Made by a program: the position numbers and the translations under genes
Source of the DNA: Bacteroidales bacterium
Lineage (GTDB): Bacteria > Bacteroidota > Bacteroidia > Bacteroidales > UBA932
NCBI GenBank assembly: GCA_016285455.1
Contig: JAEEQS010000004.1
Span: forward strand, 62,001 to 126,000
Reading direction: 5' to 3'
DNA length: 64,000 nucleotides
Notes under the pieces: model-generated
Database searches by the model: none
Seen by the model: the letters and a program-made list of their open reading frames with translations, nothing else
Told to the model about the DNA's origin: nothing
Part shown: in pieces, positions 38,588-47,388 of the stretch
How the letters are laid out: each line of letters starts with the position of its first letter
How positions within the stretch are numbered: the stretch's first letter is position 1

Positions 38588-39571
38588 TTACCAGCCAAGT
38601 ATGTGGGCAAACATCAGAGGAGCAACAATGGTAGCGTCGCTCTCAACGATGAACTTAGGGCATTCAGGAGAGAGCTTGCCCCAGGTAATCTTCTCGTTTG
38701 GTACGGCTCCGGAATAAGATCCGTAAGAAGTGGTGGAGTCTGAGATCTGGCAGAAATACTGCCACAGCATTGTGCCGTGCCACTGAAGATCCTGCTCCAT
38801 CATAGGAACGCAGCAGATAGGGAAGTCTCCTGCGGTGCCGCCTCCAATCTGGAAGAAGCCGGTTCCGCGATCGATTCCAGGACGGTTGTTGGCTTTGTAC
38901 CAGTCTACAAGGTGCATCATAGTCTCGATTCCGCCCTTTACCAGATGAACGTCAAATTCGCCTCTGATACAGTGAGCTGTGAAGATATTTCCTGTAGTGG
39001 AATCTTCCCAGGCAGGAACTATAATAGGTATATTCTTCTCGCAGGCAGCCAGAACCCAGCTGTCCTTCGGGTCAATCTCGTAGTACTGCTCTAGAACGCC
39101 GCTGCGGATAACCTTGTACATAAACTCGTAAGGGAAAAGCCTTTCTCCCTTTGCCGCAGAGTCTTTCCAGGCGTCTACCAGATGGTCTTCCAGTCTTCTG
39201 AAAGCCTCTTCTTCTGGAATGCAGGTATCGGTGACACGATTCAGATGATGATCCAGAAGATCCTGTTCCATCTCCGGGGTCAAATCTCTGTAGTTAGGCA
39301 CTCTCTTGTAGTGGGAGTGAGCTACCAGATTCATTATGTCTTCTTCCAGGTTGTTCGCTGAGCAGCAAACTATTGCAAACTTGTCCTGACGGATCATCTC
39401 TGCCAGAGAGAGACCGAGTTCAGCCGTACTCATTGCGCCGGCCATTGCAAGCATCATCTTTCCTCCTTCTGCCAGAAGCTGCTCGTAAGCCTTGATGGCG
39501 TCTACCATAGCGGCAGAGTTGAAGTGACGGTAATGATGATCAATGAACTGAGTGATAGGTCCTTTTGCCAT
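38588..39571 (-). CDS. deoxyhypusine-synthase-like protein without the catalytic lysine
   Basis: A 327-residue protein with the DHS Rossmann-type fold. Landmarks are SANNLEED near residue 71, IIVPAWEDSTTGN near 183, GTGFFQIGGGTAGDF near 237 and the closing GAVPNEKITWGKL near 288. In DHS the glycine turn reads GGGVVK and that Lys forms the enzyme imine; here the position is G248. Bacteria lack eIF5A, so a spermidine- or homospermidine-related role is usually proposed. The start at 39571 follows from family homology and the promoter just upstream. Confidence 0.82.
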   Translation of the reverse strand: MAKGPITQFIDHHYRHFNSAAMVDAIKAYEQLLAEGGKMMLAMAGAMSTAELGLSLAEMIRQDKFAIVCCSANNLEEDIMNLVAHSHYKRVPNYRDLTPEMEQDLLDHHLNRVTDTCIPEEEAFRRLEDHLVDAWKDSAAKGERLFPYEFMYKVIRSGVLEQYYEIDPKDSWVLAACEKNIPIIVPAWEDSTTGNIFTAHCIRGEFDVHLVKGGIETMMHLVDWYKANNRPGIDRGTGFFQIGGGTAGDFPICCVPMMEQDLQWHGTMLWQYFCQISDSTTSYGSYSGAVPNEKITWGKLSPECPKFIVESDATIVAPLMFAHILGW

Positions 39572-39604
39572 AATTGTCAGATTTTGATAAAACTTAATAA
39601 TGCA

Positions 39605-39612
39605 CAAATTTA
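39605..39612 (-). promoter_or_regulatory. -7 promoter box (TAAATTTG) of the DHS-like gene
   Basis: The minus strand reads TAAATTTG, a perfect match, 33 bases before the start at 39571. Back to back with the lysA promoter box. Confidence 0.6.
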
Positions 39613-39624
39613 ATGAAAAATGAT

Positions 39625-39632
39625 TAGATTTG
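39625..39632 (+). promoter_or_regulatory. -7 promoter box (TAGATTTG) of lysA
   Basis: TAGATTTG matches TAnnTTTG and ends 23 bases before the lysA ATG. No clear -33 box. Confidence 0.6.
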
Positions 39633-39655
39633 CACTCATTCAAAAATGAACTGAA

Positions 39656-40816
39656 ATGATCACCAAACAGGCAATAGAGGCTTTCGGAAGCATCAGTACA
39701 CCTTTCTACTATTATGACATGGCTCTCCTGAAGGAGACATTGGACATTTATACGTCCTACACAAAGAAATTCGGCTACAACGCCCATTACGCAATCAAGG
39801 CCAACGCAGAGCCAAAGATACTCCAGACTATCTGCAAGGCAGGTCTGGGAGCAGACTGCGTGAGCGGAAACGAGGTCAAGATAGCCCTCAAGAACGGTTT
39901 TGCCCCATCAAAGATCGTTTACGCCGGAGTGGGCAAGAGCGACAGGGAAATCAAGACCGCCCTTAAGGCCGGAATCTTCTCTTTCAACTGCGAGAGCGTG
40001 CCAGAGATACAGATTATCAACGATCTGGCTGCTGGAATGGGAGTAAAGGCAAGGATATCGCTGAGAGTAAATCCAGATATTGACGCACACACTCATAAAT
40101 ATATATCTACAGGAAGAAAGGAAGACAAGTTCGGCATAAGCCCGTGGGAATTCCAGGCAGTGGCTGACCTTCTGAAGGGCCTGAAAAACGTAAAGCTTAT
40201 CGGACTGCATTTCCACGTTGGAAGCCAGATTCTGGATATGAGCGTGTTCCCGCTTCTGTGCCGTATGGTTGAGCAGCTTCAGAGCTGGTTCATAGAGAGA
40301 AACATCAAGATAGAGAACCTGAACCTCGGCGGCGGACTGGGAGTTGACTACCAGAATCCTAACCAGAATCCGATTGCCAATTTCAAGGATTATTTTGAAC
40401 TGATTCACAAGAATCTGATAGTAAGGCCAGGCCAGAAGGTTCACTTTGAACCGGGAAGGGCGATTGTTGCCCAGTGCGGCCATCTTATTTCCAGAGTGCT
40501 GTACGTGAAGATTGGCCAGAAGATGAAGTTTGTTATCCTGGATGCCGGAATGAACGACCTCATCCGTCCGGCTCTCTACCAGGCTCATCACGACATTGAG
40601 AACCTGGTTTCAACCGGAAAGAAAACCAAATACGATGTAGTAGGTCCTGTATGCGAGAGCAGCGACAAGTTCGCCCACAATATCTGGCTGCCAGAAACCA
40701 AGAGGGGAGACCTAGTGGCATTGCATACCGCCGGCGCCTACGGCCAGGTTATGGCTATGCGCTACAACCAGAAAGACCTTGCAAAGGCCTACTATTCAGA
40801 CGAAATTGTGAAGTAA
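39656..40816 (+). CDS. lysA: diaminopimelate decarboxylase
   Basis: A 386-residue fold-type III PLP enzyme. The PLP Lys is in HYAIKANAEP near residue 48. LHFHVGSQI (near 185), the glycine loop LGGGLGVDY (near 220) and the catalytic Cys in VCESSDKF (near 330) follow in the usual order. It makes L-lysine from meso-diaminopimelate. A carboxynorspermidine decarboxylase is the main alternative, of note given the divergent DHS-like gene, but the length and motifs fit LysA of Bacteroidales better. It ends 1 base before ffh. Confidence 0.87.
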   Translation: MITKQAIEAFGSISTPFYYYDMALLKETLDIYTSYTKKFGYNAHYAIKANAEPKILQTICKAGLGADCVSGNEVKIALKNGFAPSKIVYAGVGKSDREIKTALKAGIFSFNCESVPEIQIINDLAAGMGVKARISLRVNPDIDAHTHKYISTGRKEDKFGISPWEFQAVADLLKGLKNVKLIGLHFHVGSQILDMSVFPLLCRMVEQLQSWFIERNIKIENLNLGGGLGVDYQNPNQNPIANFKDYFELIHKNLIVRPGQKVHFEPGRAIVAQCGHLISRVLYVKIGQKMKFVILDAGMNDLIRPALYQAHHDIENLVSTGKKTKYDVVGPVCESSDKFAHNIWLPETKRGDLVALHTAGAYGQVMAMRYNQKDLAKAYYSDEIVK

Positions 40817-40817
40817 T

Positions 40818-42155
40818 ATGTTCGATAACCTAATTGACAGACTAGACAAGTCGTTCCGCCTGCTGAAAGGACAGGGCAGAATTACCGAAGTAAATATATC
40901 CGAAACCCTCAAAGACATCCGCAGGGCCCTGATTGAGGCCGACGTGAGCTACAAGGTAGCTAAGACTTTCTGCGATGATGTAAAGAAAGTGGCTATTGGT
41001 CAGGATGTTATCAAGAGCGTCAAGCCAGGTCAGATGATGGTTAAGATAGTCCATGACGAGCTTGCCCGCCTGATGGGAAGCAGCGCCACGGACATCAGTC
41101 TCAAGGGCAATCCTGCCATTATTCTGGTAGCGGGTCTCCAGGGTTCCGGTAAAACCACATTCTCCGGGAAACTTGCCAACCAGCTGAAAAACAAGAGGGG
41201 AAAGAGGGTTATGCTTGTGGCCGGAGACGTTTACCGCCCTGCTGCTATAGACCAGTTGAAGGTGCTGGCAGAGTCAATTGATGTTCCGGTATATACAGAG
41301 GAAGGAGTCAAGAATCCCGTCAAGATCGCCGAGAATGCGGTAAAGGAGGCTAAGGCCAAGCAGTACGATGTGCTGATAGTGGATACAGCCGGACGACTTG
41401 CCGTGGACCAGGAGATGATGACCGAAATCGGCAACCTCAAGAAAGCCCTGAACCCGAGCGAGATACTATTTGTAGTAGACTCGATGACAGGCCAGGATGC
41501 AGTTGAGACCGCCAAGGCATTCAACGATGTCCTGGACTTTGACGGAGTGGTTCTGACCAAGCTCGACGGCGATACCAGGGGCGGTGCCGCTCTTTCAATA
41601 AAGGCCGTTGTAAACAAGCCTATCAAGTTCATATCCTCCGGCGAGAAGCTGGACACTCTGGATGTCTTCCATCCTGAAAGAATTGCAGACCGAATCCTGG
41701 GAATGGGAGACGTTGTCACCCTGGTTGAAAAGGCTCAGGAACAGATAAATGAAGAGGAAGCCCGCAGGCTGAAGAAGAAACTCATCAAGAGCCAATTTGA
41801 TTTCAACGATTTCTATCAGCAGATCCAGCAGATCAAGAAAATGGGCAATATCAAGGATCTGGCAAGCATGATACCGGGTGTAGGCAAAGCCATCAAAGAC
41901 GTGGATATGGACAACAATTCATTCAAGAACGTGGAAGCCATAATCCAGTCTATGACTCCTTTTGAAAAGGAGCATCCGGAAGTCATAAATGGCAGCAGAA
42001 GAAACCGCATAGCAAATGGCAGCGGCACTTCCATCGCTGAGGTAAACCGCCTCATTAAGCAGTTTGAGCAGACAAAGAAAGTGATGAAAAACGTAGCTGG
42101 CGGCGGCCTTAGAAACCGTATGGCTCAGATGCGCAACCTTCAGAAAATGAGATAA
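40818..42155 (+). CDS. ffh: signal recognition particle protein Ffh
   Basis: A 445-residue SRP GTPase. An N-terminal helical bundle leads to the G domain with GLQGSGKTT (near 105), DTAGRL (near 190) and [10 protein letters not shown] (near 248). A Met-rich M domain (about 300-445) with the SGSGTS-like helix-turn ([11 protein letters not shown]) binds 4.5S RNA and signal sequences. It delivers nascent membrane proteins to FtsY. It starts 1 base after lysA. Confidence 0.97.
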   Translation: MFDNLIDRLDKSFRLLKGQGRITEVNISETLKDIRRALIEADVSYKVAKTFCDDVKKVAIGQDVIKSVKPGQMMVKIVHDELARLMGSSATDISLKGNPAIILVAGLQGSGKTTFSGKLANQLKNKRGKRVMLVAGDVYRPAAIDQLKVLAESIDVPVYTEEGVKNPVKIAENAVKEAKAKQYDVLIVDTAGRLAVDQEMMTEIGNLKKALNPSEILFVVDSMTGQDAVETAKAFNDVLDFDGVVLTKLDGDTRGGAALSIKAVVNKPIKFISSGEKLDTLDVFHPERIADRILGMGDVVTLVEKAQEQINEEEARRLKKKLIKSQFDFNDFYQQIQQIKKMGNIKDLASMIPGVGKAIKDVDMDNNSFKNVEAIIQSMTPFEKEHPEVINGSRRNRIANGSGTSIAEVNRLIKQFEQTKKVMKNVAGGGLRNRMAQMRNLQKMR

Positions 42156-42165
42156 TTTAAATGCA

Positions 42166-43047
42166 ATGGAATATAAGCTTCTAGACGGAAAGGCGGAAAG
42201 CGCAGCTATTAGGTCCGAGATCAAAGCTGAGGTAGAAGAAATAGTAAAGAAAGGCGGCAGACGGCCTTCTCTTACGGCAATTCTGGTAGGTGACAATCCT
42301 GCCAGCAAAACCTATGTGGCAAACAAGGAAAAGGCTTGCGCAGATGCCGGTTTCACTTCTGAGGTAAAGCGTCTTCCGGCTGAAACTACAGAAGAAGAGC
42401 TTCTCGGTTTGATACGCAATCTCAATGCGGATCCAAATGTGGACGGCTTTATAGTTCAGCTTCCGCTTCCAAAGCATATAGATGAAAACAAGGTGATTGC
42501 AGCCATTGACCCGAGCAAGGACGTGGATGGTTTCCATCCTGTTTCCGCTGGAAAGATGATGCTTGGTCAGGATACTTTCCTCCCTGCTACTCCTATGGGA
42601 ATTATGACTCTTCTGGAACGCAATAAGATAGAAACCAAGGGGAAAAGCTGCGTTGTGCTTGGGAGAAGCAACATAGTTGGCCGCCCGATGGCAAACCTGC
42701 TTTCAAGGAAAGGCTATCCAGGAGACTGCACTGTTACAATGTGCCATAGCCGCACCAAAGACATTGAAAAATACACCAAAGAGGCGGACATAATTGTTGC
42801 AGCTATTGGTATTCCTTTCTTCGTGAAGAAAGAAATGGTAAAGGAAGGAGCTGTAGTCATCGATGTGGGTATCAACTCAATAGAAGACAATACCAGAAAG
42901 AGCGGCTATCGTCTGGTAGGGGATGTTGACTTTGAAAAGGTTGCTCCTAAATGCAGCTATATAACTCCTGTCCCTGGCGGCGTTGGCCCTATGACTATAG
43001 CATCTCTTCTTCAGAACACCCTAAAAGCTTACAAAAATCACAAATAA
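42166..43047 (+). CDS. folD: bifunctional methylenetetrahydrofolate dehydrogenase/cyclohydrolase
   Basis: A 293-residue cytosolic enzyme. The catalytic Lys lies in [11 protein letters not shown] near residue 50. QLPLPKHID near 100, the DVDGFHP segment near 120 and the NADP-binding [14 protein letters not shown] near 168 are all present. It interconverts methylene-, methenyl- and 10-formyl-tetrahydrofolate. It lies 10 bases after ffh, in the lysA-ffh-folD unit. Confidence 0.96.
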   Translation: MEYKLLDGKAESAAIRSEIKAEVEEIVKKGGRRPSLTAILVGDNPASKTYVANKEKACADAGFTSEVKRLPAETTEEELLGLIRNLNADPNVDGFIVQLPLPKHIDENKVIAAIDPSKDVDGFHPVSAGKMMLGQDTFLPATPMGIMTLLERNKIETKGKSCVVLGRSNIVGRPMANLLSRKGYPGDCTVTMCHSRTKDIEKYTKEADIIVAAIGIPFFVKKEMVKEGAVVIDVGINSIEDNTRKSGYRLVGDVDFEKVAPKCSYITPVPGGVGPMTIASLLQNTLKAYKNHK

Positions 43048-43055
43048 TTAATATT

Positions 43056-43580
43056 ATGAGAACTATCAAAGTCCTTTCTGCTTTGGCACTGAGCGCATTA
43101 GTTTGCTTTGCCTGCAAATCCAACAACAATTCTCAAGACCCTAAAGATTCTTCTGAAACCGCTCTGACAGCTGAGGCTGCTCCAGAGGCTGTTATCATAG
43201 ACTCTGCAAAGATTGCAGCCGGAGTAGCATTCCTGGAAGAGTTTTACAAAGTTTATGATCAAGACATTTTGAATTACGAGTATATAAAGAGCAAGATTAC
43301 TCCTAATCTTAAGCAGTTTCTGATAGACGAATACGAATATGAATGCGATGGCGAATGCCTTGCTACCTGGCTGTTCTGCTACAATGCCGGCGCAGATACC
43401 GGTACTCTTAAAGAACGCATTATCAAGCCTGAGGGTAATGCATATCTAGTATCCTGCACTCACGACCAAGGTACTTGTGATTATAACTATAGCGTAAAAC
43501 TTACTCTCGTCCAGGACGGAGATTCTTTCAAGATTGATTCTCTGGAAGTAATTGAAGACTTTAGCCCAGAAGCGCCATAG
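43056..43580 (+). CDS. lipoprotein, DUF3828-like
   Basis: A 174-residue lipoprotein with lipobox Cys20 (VCFAC). After a Ser/Asn-rich linker come a short helix (KVYDQDILNYEYI), TPNLKQFLIDEYEYE and closing beta strands (SVKLTLVQDGDSFKIDSLEVIEDF). The same order is seen in the lipoprotein at 38023-38562, so the two are likely paralogues. Function unknown. The start at 43056 gives a proper signal; it is 8 bases after folD. Its stop is 4 bases from the stop of the convergent ferredoxin gene. Confidence 0.6.
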   Translation: MRTIKVLSALALSALVCFACKSNNNSQDPKDSSETALTAEAAPEAVIIDSAKIAAGVAFLEEFYKVYDQDILNYEYIKSKITPNLKQFLIDEYEYECDGECLATWLFCYNAGADTGTLKERIIKPEGNAYLVSCTHDQGTCDYNYSVKLTLVQDGDSFKIDSLEVIEDFSPEAP

Positions 43581-43584
43581 GCCG

Positions 43585-44001
43585 CTACATCAGTTTCTTG
43601 TTGTTGGTCCTGTCCCAGATTTCCCATCCTTTAGGGTTTTCCGGACATACTCTTAGACAACGGCCGCAACCAATGCACAGGTCCTCATTGAGCTTAGGCT
43701 CCTTGAGGACTTTGTTTCCTTTTATCTCAACTGCAGATATGCATTTTTTAGGGCAGGCTTCTACACAGAGATTGCACTGCTCAGGATTCTTTGTCTTTGC
43801 AGCTATCTGCTTGTGAATTTTGCAGTTACCTGGAACATAAACTGCTTTTCTGATTATTCTTGGCTTTTGCTGTTCAGCCTCAGCGATGGCAGTAACAGCG
43901 CCCAGCTTGTTAACTATGCTTGAACCCACGACTGCAGCCACGAACAGGCCGGCAGTCTTCAGGGCATCTCTTCTTCCTCTATCGATAGCTTCCTTTTTCA
44001 T
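43585..44001 (-). CDS. exported 2x[4Fe-4S] ferredoxin-like protein
   Basis: A 138-residue protein. The N-terminus has a twin-arginine signal (RRDALKTAG, residues 10-18) and a hydrophobic helix (about 18-40), so it is probably folded with its clusters and sent through Tat. Two cluster motifs lie near residue 75 (CNLCVEACPKKC) and 110 (CIGCGRCLRVCP). It would carry electrons outside or on the outer face of the inner membrane; its partner is not in the window. The start at 44001 is chosen over 44070 because the longer form would include the promoter box. Confidence 0.82.
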   Translation of the reverse strand: MKKEAIDRGRRDALKTAGLFVAAVVGSSIVNKLGAVTAIAEAEQQKPRIIRKAVYVPGNCKIHKQIAAKTKNPEQCNLCVEACPKKCISAVEIKGNKVLKEPKLNEDLCIGCGRCLRVCPENPKGWEIWDRTNNKKLM

Positions 44002-44027
44002 TTCTCTAATCTCATAAATTCGTTTGG

Positions 44028-44035
44028 CAAATATA
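44028..44035 (-). promoter_or_regulatory. -7 promoter box (TATATTTG) of the ferredoxin gene
   Basis: The minus strand reads TATATTTG, a perfect match, 26 bases before the ATG at 44001. Confidence 0.55.
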
Positions 44036-44088
44036 ACGCAATCTTGCTTCAAAAACCAAGCCGCAAACAATATCGTTTCCCTTGAAAA

Positions 44089-44112
44089 ACAATCAGATTT
44101 TTATTAAATTTG
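44089..44112 (+). promoter_or_regulatory. promoter of the surface-lipoprotein locus (-7 TAAATTTG)
   Basis: TAAATTTG (44105-44112) is a perfect -7 box, 31 bases before the ATG at 44144. A CTTG close to TTTG precedes it by a 20-base spacer, a little before the start of this interval. Divergent from the ferredoxin promoter. Confidence 0.55.
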
Positions 44113-44143
44113 TCCTAATATAGCTTTTAAGACTCCTTTTAAT

Positions 44144-46405
44144 ATGAAAAAGTTATTGGAATTTGGATTATTGTCATTATTCGCTTTATCATTTGCGGGC
44201 GGATGCAGCAAGAACGATAATGCATTGCCAGAGGATAATGACGTTCCCAAATACCGTCTTTCTGTAAAAGCTGACAAAGGCTCAAATGACCCTTCTACAA
44301 AAGCTCTTTCATTAGAAAACAGAAACGGGAAACACTATCTTGCAGCCTATTGGGAAACCAGCGATGCTATTTATGTTCATAACGGCCGTGAAGGCGGCCA
44401 ATTAGGAATACTTCATCCTAGGGATAATGGTGCTAATGTCTATCTCGACGGAGAGATTTCCGGAAATCTTAAAGCAGGCGATTATCTTTGTTTTTCCTAT
44501 CCTGTTTTTTCTTTTGACTGTAACTATACAGGCCAGGACGGAACACTTGAGAAGATTGCCAAAAGCTATGATTACGCCTTTGCAGACGCTTACATCACAT
44601 CTATAAACGGTTCAAATATAACATTAGATCAGCTGAGGTTCTTTTCTCAGCAGGCAATAGTTAAATTCACTCTCGTTGATGCAGGTGGCAATCCTATATA
44701 TCCCACAAAATTGACGTTAACTGCAAAAGATGCCCAAAACGCAGATCTTCTAATTTTATCAGGAGGGAATACAGGAAATCTTGAAATAAACATAGACCAG
44801 AAGGTTCCTCACAACGAAATTTTTGTTGCCCTGAGTCTAATGGGAACCTCAACCGCTGCGTCTTTCAAGCTAGTGGCTTCTGTCGGTGAGCAAATTACCT
44901 ATGTTTACGAGAGAAGTGCTGAAACCACTTTTGAGACTGAAAGGTACTACGAGATCAAGGTTAAGCTCAGCGATATGACCGTTAATCCTTCAATCGGTAT
45001 CAATGACATAAAATTCAACTTCGATTTTACGGAGAACGGCTCTGCGTGGACGAAAGAAGGACCTATTTTCGTATTCTTTGATGACGTTACAACCGGCTAT
45101 TATTTAATTATTCGCGATGCAGATGGCTGGCAGCCTGGGGAGTTCGTTGACCTTGGTGGTACACAGGCATCCGATTTGCTTAAAAACGGCACTGCTACAG
45201 CCGTTTTCCTGGACTGGGGAGACAAGCTGGATGTAACTCCAGTAACTTATTCCAATGGGAAATGGAAATTCCTTAGAGGAGGCAGCGCAACTGAGGGATG
45301 GAAATATTTGAGCGCAAATAAAGTTCCTTGTACGGTTTCTGCCGTCAGCGTTGGAGGCACTGAGACTATCTCTCTGAATTCTTCCATATCAATGACTGAA
45401 CCGTCGGGCAATGCCATTGCTATTGACCCTGGCCTTTATGGAACATACTTTACCAAGTTTGCCTGCAACAACCTGATTCCTGCAGGACTGGCTTCAATTT
45501 CTTCAGACGGAACGGTAAACGATGTAGACGGAACTGCCGGCCAGTGGTGTAATGTGATTTCATATTATGCGTGCGCAAAGCTGGTTCCTTCTCCTGACGA
45601 TGTATATTATTACGCTCTTCACGCCAACAATCCGTCTGTAGACGATCCTGATTTTTATTACCACATTTTCGACGAAAGCAACACGCGCCTTGCCCTTGTT
45701 GGTTCTTCTTACCCTCACGCGGTAATTTCCAGCACAGGAGCGGACTGGCTCCAGGTTGGCAGAGACCATTATGTTACCATAAGGGACAAAACCTGGTGGT
45801 CAACAAATCTTTCAAGCGACAAGGTGATGCCATTGCCTAATCCTTGGACATCAGCAGAGTTCCCTTGGACTACAGAAAACCAATGGAATCCTACACGCTA
45901 TCTAGCCAGTTTGAGTGAAGCTATGTTCTACGACGGTTCTGTTCTGCCTGATCCATTTAACTGGTACAATGATAATTACTATATCCATCATTTTGTCAAC
46001 ATATTTGACATAAAAGGACTTATACTGGCAGACAAGAATGATGTTACAAAATTCATTTTCCTCCCTCTTCTGGTTAACAATCACGACGATTTCATTTTCT
46101 ACGCTGGAGTAGGCCAGAGCGCCGAAGACCAGCTTATGTACCATTCCAATTGGCATTATTGGGCAAAAGGCTTCGCGTATGATTTATACATTCACGCTCA
46201 TTATGACGATGGAAGAGATGACAGATATTGGGGCTACCATAGGACTTCCACAATCCATATTCCTTCTTACGGCAGCAGTTTTTATCCTTGCTATAATGGC
46301 GCGGATTTGTGGAATAATGTGTTTATACCGGATTACGGAGTGGTTTCAACCAACAATATTGAAAATGTTCAATTGCAATTCCCTGTTCGTCCGGTAAAGC
46401 CTTAA
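44144..46405 (+). CDS. large surface lipoprotein with fimbrillin-like N-terminal domain
   Basis: A 753-residue lipoprotein with lipobox Cys21 (FAGGC). Residues about 38-275 look like a fimbrillin/Mfa-type beta-sandwich: TKALSLENRNGKHY, a WETSDAIYVHNG strand, YLDGEISGNLKAGDY and FFSQQAIVKFTLVD are the usual landmarks of Bacteroidales fimbrial proteins. Residues about 285-753 are unknown, rich in Trp, Tyr and Asp, and could be a binding or tip domain. It should be exposed on the outer membrane. It leads a locus with two tiny genes and a PepSY-like gene. The N-terminal assignment is moderate, the rest open. Confidence 0.65.
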   Translation: MKKLLEFGLLSLFALSFAGGCSKNDNALPEDNDVPKYRLSVKADKGSNDPSTKALSLENRNGKHYLAAYWETSDAIYVHNGREGGQLGILHPRDNGANVYLDGEISGNLKAGDYLCFSYPVFSFDCNYTGQDGTLEKIAKSYDYAFADAYITSINGSNITLDQLRFFSQQAIVKFTLVDAGGNPIYPTKLTLTAKDAQNADLLILSGGNTGNLEINIDQKVPHNEIFVALSLMGTSTAASFKLVASVGEQITYVYERSAETTFETERYYEIKVKLSDMTVNPSIGINDIKFNFDFTENGSAWTKEGPIFVFFDDVTTGYYLIIRDADGWQPGEFVDLGGTQASDLLKNGTATAVFLDWGDKLDVTPVTYSNGKWKFLRGGSATEGWKYLSANKVPCTVSAVSVGGTETISLNSSISMTEPSGNAIAIDPGLYGTYFTKFACNNLIPAGLASISSDGTVNDVDGTAGQWCNVISYYACAKLVPSPDDVYYYALHANNPSVDDPDFYYHIFDESNTRLALVGSSYPHAVISSTGADWLQVGRDHYVTIRDKTWWSTNLSSDKVMPLPNPWTSAEFPWTTENQWNPTRYLASLSEAMFYDGSVLPDPFNWYNDNYYIHHFVNIFDIKGLILADKNDVTKFIFLPLLVNNHDDFIFYAGVGQSAEDQLMYHSNWHYWAKGFAYDLYIHAHYDDGRDDRYWGYHRTSTIHIPSYGSSFYPCYNGADLWNNVFIPDYGVVSTNNIENVQLQFPVRPVKP

Positions 46406-46461
46406 GACATCACTGAGAAAACATAATAACTTATTTGATTATTTTTTTAGACAATTACAAT

Positions 46462-46602
46462 ATGACAAAGCAATATCAAACCCCAGAGACTAAAGAATAT
46501 CTGATTCAGACAGAGAATTCTTTGCTTGACAACATCAGCGCAAAGCGCGGCGGCAGCAATGGCGATGGCTATGGAGCAGCAGAAGAAGATTATTGGCCAT
46601 AA
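46462..46602 (+). CDS. 46-residue peptide with Gly/Asp/Glu-rich tail
   Basis: A short reading frame, ATG to TAA. It begins MTKQYQTPETKEYLIQ, continues through a helix-like LLDNISAKRGG and ends SNGDGYGAAEEDYWP. Peptides starting with a KxYQTP-like stretch are common beside surface lipoprotein genes in Bacteroidales; their function is unknown to me. The GG at residues 30-31 splits a leader-like half from a 15-residue acidic tail, as in secreted peptide precursors, which is inference only. It starts 56 bases after the lipoprotein gene and 24 before the next tiny gene. Confidence 0.6.
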   Translation: MTKQYQTPETKEYLIQTENSLLDNISAKRGGSNGDGYGAAEEDYWP

Positions 46603-46626
46603 TCACTATTATCATTTTTGCAGAGT

Positions 46627-46725
46627 ATGAAAAAATTATTGACGCTCATACTGTTTTCAGCTTTGGCCGTTTTGTATTCGGGCTGCAGCAAGGCTGAGAA
46701 TGTTTTTTTTGATTTAAACACTTAA
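46627..46725 (+). CDS. 32-residue mini-lipoprotein
   Basis: A short frame beginning MKKLLTLILFSALAVL with lipobox YSGC (Cys20), then only SKAENVFFDLNT before TAA. The first 25 residues resemble those of the large lipoprotein (MKKLL...GCSK). It could be a real small lipoprotein or the remains of a lost paralogue; shifting the frame at the run of eight T near the end does not extend it. It ends 4 bases before the PepSY-like gene. Confidence 0.5.
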   Translation: MKKLLTLILFSALAVLYSGCSKAENVFFDLNT

Positions 46726-46729
46726 TACA

Positions 46730-47170
46730 ATGAAAAGAATCAATTTGATTTGGGCAGCAATTATCTGCCTGTTTGTTGGTTCAGCCTGCATGGCCCACGA
46801 CAAAATTATTCCTGTAACTCAGCTTCCAGCCGAGGCTCAGACGTTCATCAAGACATATTTTGCAGACAAGACTGTAGCTTACTGCAAGAAAGATTATGAA
46901 GGAATGAGCTACAAATTTGAAGTCAAGTTCAACGACGGAACTGAGGTAGATTTTGACAAGAAAGGTGTTTGGGACAAGGTAGACTGCAAGTTTGCTGCCG
47001 TGCCAGCAGCGCTGGTGCCTGAGATGATAGCAAACTATGTGACTTCAAGTTATCCCGGAGCATCTATTGTAAAGATAGACAAGGAACGCTACGGCTATGA
47101 GATTGAGCTTTCCAATGACCTGGAACTCAAGTTCGACAGAAACGGCAATCTCTTTGACATAGACGACTAG
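46730..47170 (+). CDS. PepSY-like periplasmic protein (DUF2874)
   Basis: A 146-residue exported protein with a signal peptide ending near residue 22 (CMAHD). Two PepSY-like repeats follow, each an LP-type start and helix, then strands: LPAEAQTFIKTYF...YKFEVKFNDGTEVDFDKKG and VPEMIANYVTSSYPG...YGYEIELSNDLELKFDRNG. BLIP-like folds of this family bind proteins or ligands; no target is known. It ends 7 bases before the DUF4492 gene, so it may share a transcript with either locus. Confidence 0.85.
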   Translation: MKRINLIWAAIICLFVGSACMAHDKIIPVTQLPAEAQTFIKTYFADKTVAYCKKDYEGMSYKFEVKFNDGTEVDFDKKGVWDKVDCKFAAVPAALVPEMIANYVTSSYPGASIVKIDKERYGYEIELSNDLELKFDRNGNLFDIDD

Positions 47171-47177
47171 ACCTGCC

Positions 47178-47387
47178 TTGAACATCTTTAGAAGGGTATA
47201 TGACTTTTATCTTTCCGGCTTCCGCAATATGGAAGTCGGAAAGACCCTTTGGATAATAATCCTGATAAAGCTCGTAGTCATATTCCTGATTCTGAGGATA
47301 TTTTTCTTTAAGCCCGAACTCTCTTCCTACGATTCTGACGAGCAGAAGGCATCTCACGTTATTGAAAACCTGACTAAACTACCTTGA
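47178..47387 (+). CDS. DUF4492 protein, probable cytochrome bd accessory
   Basis: A 69-residue protein with one membrane helix (about 25-44). It begins at a TTG codon; family homology (NIFRRVYDFYLSGFRNM) starts there and no ATG is available nearby. DUF4492 genes regularly precede cydA in Bacteroidota; small single-helix subunits such as CydX stabilise cytochrome bd elsewhere, so that role is likely but inferred. It ends 1 base before cydA. Confidence 0.82.
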   Translation: MNIFRRVYDFYLSGFRNMEVGKTLWIIILIKLVVIFLILRIFFFKPELSSYDSDEQKASHVIENLTKLP

Positions 47388-47388
47388 T

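Noticed and set aside
39908-40591. A 227-codon open frame on the minus strand
   Set aside because: It is antisense to lysA and has no family features.
46703-46710. Run of eight T in the mini-lipoprotein gene as a phase-variation switch
   Set aside because: Adding or removing one base leads to a stop within a few codons in each case, so no longer protein would appear.
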